Shown piece by piece: positions 62,242-64,000 of a stretch of 64,000 nt of DNA. Both the position numbers and the translations under genes were made by a program. Below the pieces are notes generated by a model. That model was given only the letters and a program-made list of their open reading frames with translations, did not search any database and was not told the DNA's origin. Every line of letters begins with the position of its first letter. The first letter of the stretch is position 1. Source of the stretch: Paraburkholderia sp. CNPSo 3272 (GTDB lineage Bacteria > Pseudomonadota > Gammaproteobacteria > Burkholderiales > Burkholderiaceae); assembly GCF_024206495.1 (NCBI RefSeq), contig NZ_JAMBPQ010000006.1, forward strand, positions 1 to 64,000. The letters run 5' to 3'.

Positions 62242-63267
62242 TCAAGGCATGACTGCGTTGTGAAACACCGCGCCCGCACCGGTCGCGCGGGCGCGCTGCA
62301 AGGCGAGAACGGCAATGGCGGTGTCCTGCGCCCCAGTGCCGGTGAGGTCGCAGATCGTGATGTCGTTGGCACTTACGCGGCCCTCGCGGCGGCCCGCGAT
62401 CACTTCGCCCAGCTCCGCGAAGCCGTTATCGGGCGCGACCTTGTGCGCTTCGATCGCGTGCCTCAGTTCGCCGAGCACGCGTGTTTGCTGCAAGCGGTCG
62501 CAGACATAGCGGGCCGATTCGAACACCGAGGGCGCGAGTTCGTTCTTGTACTCGGCGTCGGAGCCCATGGCCGTGAGGTGCAAACCGGCGGGCAGGTCCG
62601 CCGCGTGAACGAGCGGTGTGCGGCTGGGTGTGGTCGTCACGGCGACGTCGGCCTGCGCGAGCGCGTCGTGCACCGAAGCGGCAACGCGCACGCGTACGCC
62701 GTGGCGGCGTTCGGTGTCGGCGGCGAAAGCGGAAGCGCGCGCCGCATCGCGGGCCCAAACGCTCACGCTGTCAATCTTGCGCACCAGCATGAGCGCATCG
62801 AGTTGCAGGCGCGCCTGCTCGCCCGCGCCGATGATCGCCGCATGGCGCGCGTCGGGTCGCGCCAGCCAGCGCGCAGCCACGGCCCCCGCCGCCGCGGTGC
62901 GCACGGCAGTCAGATAGCCGTTGTCGAGCAGCACCGCTTCGGTGAGACCTGTGCGCGCCGAAAGCACTAGCATCAGCCCGTTCAGGCTCGGCAGGCCGAG
63001 CGAGGGATTGTCGAAAAAGCCGGGGCTGACCTTGATGGCGAACTGTTCGAAGCGCGGCAGATGCGCCGTCTTCACATCGACCTCGCCATGCCGCTCGGGC
63101 AGCGCGAGGTTGAGAATAGGCGGCATGACGACAGCCTCGGTTGCGAGCGCAACGAATGCGGATTCGACCTGATCGACGGCCGCAAGATCGAGCGGGACCA
63201 GTTCGCGCAATTGCTCGGCGCCCAGCAACGTGACAGGTGGCAACTCAGGTAACGACTCAGGATGCAT
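62242..63267 (-). CDS. eutC: Ornithine cyclodeaminase-like protein EutC of hydroxyectoine use
   Basis: 341 residues, ornithine cyclodeaminase/mu-crystallin family. The NAD(P) fold has AAIIGAGEQARLQLDALM; the catalytic region has FAIKVSPGFFDN and the C-terminal ICDLTGTGAQDTAIAVLAL. In the eutABCDE pathway EutC acts with EutB and EutA to convert hydroxyectoine to ectoine. GGAGG precedes the ATG, which is separated from the eutB stop by a single base. Confidence 0.85.
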   Translation of the reverse strand: MHPESLPELPPVTLLGAEQLRELVPLDLAAVDQVESAFVALATEAVVMPPILNLALPERHGEVDVKTAHLPRFEQFAIKVSPGFFDNPSLGLPSLNGLMLVLSARTGLTEAVLLDNGYLTAVRTAAAGAVAARWLARPDARHAAIIGAGEQARLQLDALMLVRKIDSVSVWARDAARASAFAADTERRHGVRVRVAASVHDALAQADVAVTTTPSRTPLVHAADLPAGLHLTAMGSDAEYKNELAPSVFESARYVCDRLQQTRVLGELRHAIEAHKVAPDNGFAELGEVIAGRREGRVSANDITICDLTGTGAQDTAIAVLALQRARATGAGAVFHNAVMP

Positions 63268-63268
63268 T

Positions 63269-64000
63269 TCAAACCTCCGTCACGAGACGGCGGTGCACCG
63301 TCATGTCGATGTTCGCGCCGCTCACGACGATCACGAGCGGGCCTTTGCTGCGCTCGATGTGCCCGTCGAGCAACGCCGCCATGCCCACGGCGCCCGCGCC
63401 TTCCACCACGAGACGCTCTTCGCGGTACGCATGGGCCACGCCGCGCGCGATCGAGGGCTCGCCGAGCAAGATGACTTCGTCGGCCAGCGCGCGCGTCAGC
63501 GCAAAGGTGTGGCGATTGTCGAGACCAATGCCGCCACCCAGCGAATCGGCCAATGTTTCGCTTTCCTCAACGTCGACGGGATGGCCCGCCGCGAGGCTCG
63601 CATGCATGGCCGCGCCGCGCGCCATCGAAACGCCGATGGCGTGCACGTCCGGCCGAATCTGCTTCGCCGCGAACGCCACGCCGCTAAAGAGTCCGCCGCC
63701 CGAAAGCGGCACCACGAGGGTCGCGGTGTCGGGCAGCGCTTCGAGAATTTCGAGGCCGATGGTGGCCTGTCCGGCAATCACGTGCAGGTCGTCGAACGGC
63801 GGCACGAACGCATAGCCCTCTTCGCGCATGAGGCGCTGCGCTTCGATCTGCGCTTCGTCCTGACTCTTGCCCGCGATCACTACGCGCGCGCCCAGCGCAG
63901 CCACGGCCTCGACCTTGTTGGGCGGCACGAGCGACGACATGCACACGGCCGACTCCATGCCGAGCGCGTGGGCCGCATATGCGAGCGCACGGCCATGATT
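63269..64000 (-). CDS. eutB: Threonine dehydratase-like EutB of hydroxyectoine use (5' end beyond the window)
   Basis: The last 243 residues of a PLP-dependent fold-type II enzyme. The frame is open to the window edge (NHGRALAYAAHALG at the break), so the start and probably the Schiff-base Lys, about 70-90 residues further upstream, are missing. Seen are the PLP-phosphate loop PLSGGGLFSGVA and the family C-terminus VVVSGANIDM. It resembles threonine dehydratase, but next to eutC and doeA it is best called the hydroxyectoine-specific EutB. Confidence 0.82.
   Translation of the reverse strand, partial: NHGRALAYAAHALGMESAVCMSSLVPPNKVEAVAALGARVVIAGKSQDEAQIEAQRLMREEGYAFVPPFDDLHVIAGQATIGLEILEALPDTATLVVPLSGGGLFSGVAFAAKQIRPDVHAIGVSMARGAAMHASLAAGHPVDVEESETLADSLGGGIGLDNRHTFALTRALADEVILLGEPSIARGVAHAYREERLVVEGAGAVGMAALLDGHIERSKGPLVIVVSGANIDMTVHRRLVTEV

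Overview
The window is GC-rich, densely coded DNA that looks chromosomal and betaproteobacterial, most likely Paraburkholderia or a close Burkholderiaceae relative. The evidence is codon use, many divergent LysR/AraC regulator-target pairs, small secreted families typical of that group (DUF4148, DUF2844/DUF3443, DUF2934), a TAT-exported PlcN-type phospholipase C and very little non-coding DNA. I saw no rRNA, tRNA, CRISPR array, prophage or insertion sequence.

Layout. 0.2-7.3 kb: a six-gene operon for a hydroxamate siderophore of the alcaligin type (N-hydroxylase, MFS exporter, acyltransferase, one NIS synthetase, FhuF-like reductase, Rieske oxygenase), with a Fur-box-like dyad upstream. 7.4-9.4 kb: ene-reductase with divergent LysR. 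9.5-12 kb: DUF3443/DUF2844 secreted pair and a small winged-helix protein. 12.5-24 kb: mixed membrane, regulatory and envelope genes (EamA exporter/AraC pair with 13-bp iterons, VOC proteins, OpgC plus tannase-family esterase, a four-repeat membrane protein behind a PmrA-type box, outer-membrane phospholipase A, Spy-like protein). 24-28 kb: phospholipase C, lipoprotein, PPC-domain protein, DUF4148 protein. 28-32 kb: M81 peptidase and MFS transporter under a divergent LysR. 32-40.7 kb: beta-propeller plus MoaD/ThiS-like protein, LysR and membrane protein, TauE/SafE, cysteine desulfurase, TAT-exported Kelch protein, Bcr/CflA pump.

40.7-47.5 kb: a ribitol catabolic cluster (ribulokinase, ribitol 2-dehydrogenase, three-part sugar ABC transporter, AraC activator). 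Its binding-protein gene carries a frameshift. 48-55.4 kb: MHS-type transporter, SnoaL-like protein, two related membrane proteins with a LysR, Gfo/Idh/MocA oxidoreductase, secreted phosphodiesterase. 55.4-56.2 kb: an FNR-type [4Fe-4S] regulator. 56.4-64 kb: an ectoine/hydroxyectoine degradation operon read leftward and running off the right edge (eutB, eutC, doeA, doeB, asnC/doeX, doeC, doeD).

The three coherent pathways are siderophore synthesis, ribitol to D-ribulose 5-phosphate, and hydroxyectoine/ectoine to aspartate. The least explained units are the MoaD-like/propeller pair, the OpgC-esterase pair, the paralogous membrane pair at 50-51 kb and the four-repeat membrane protein.
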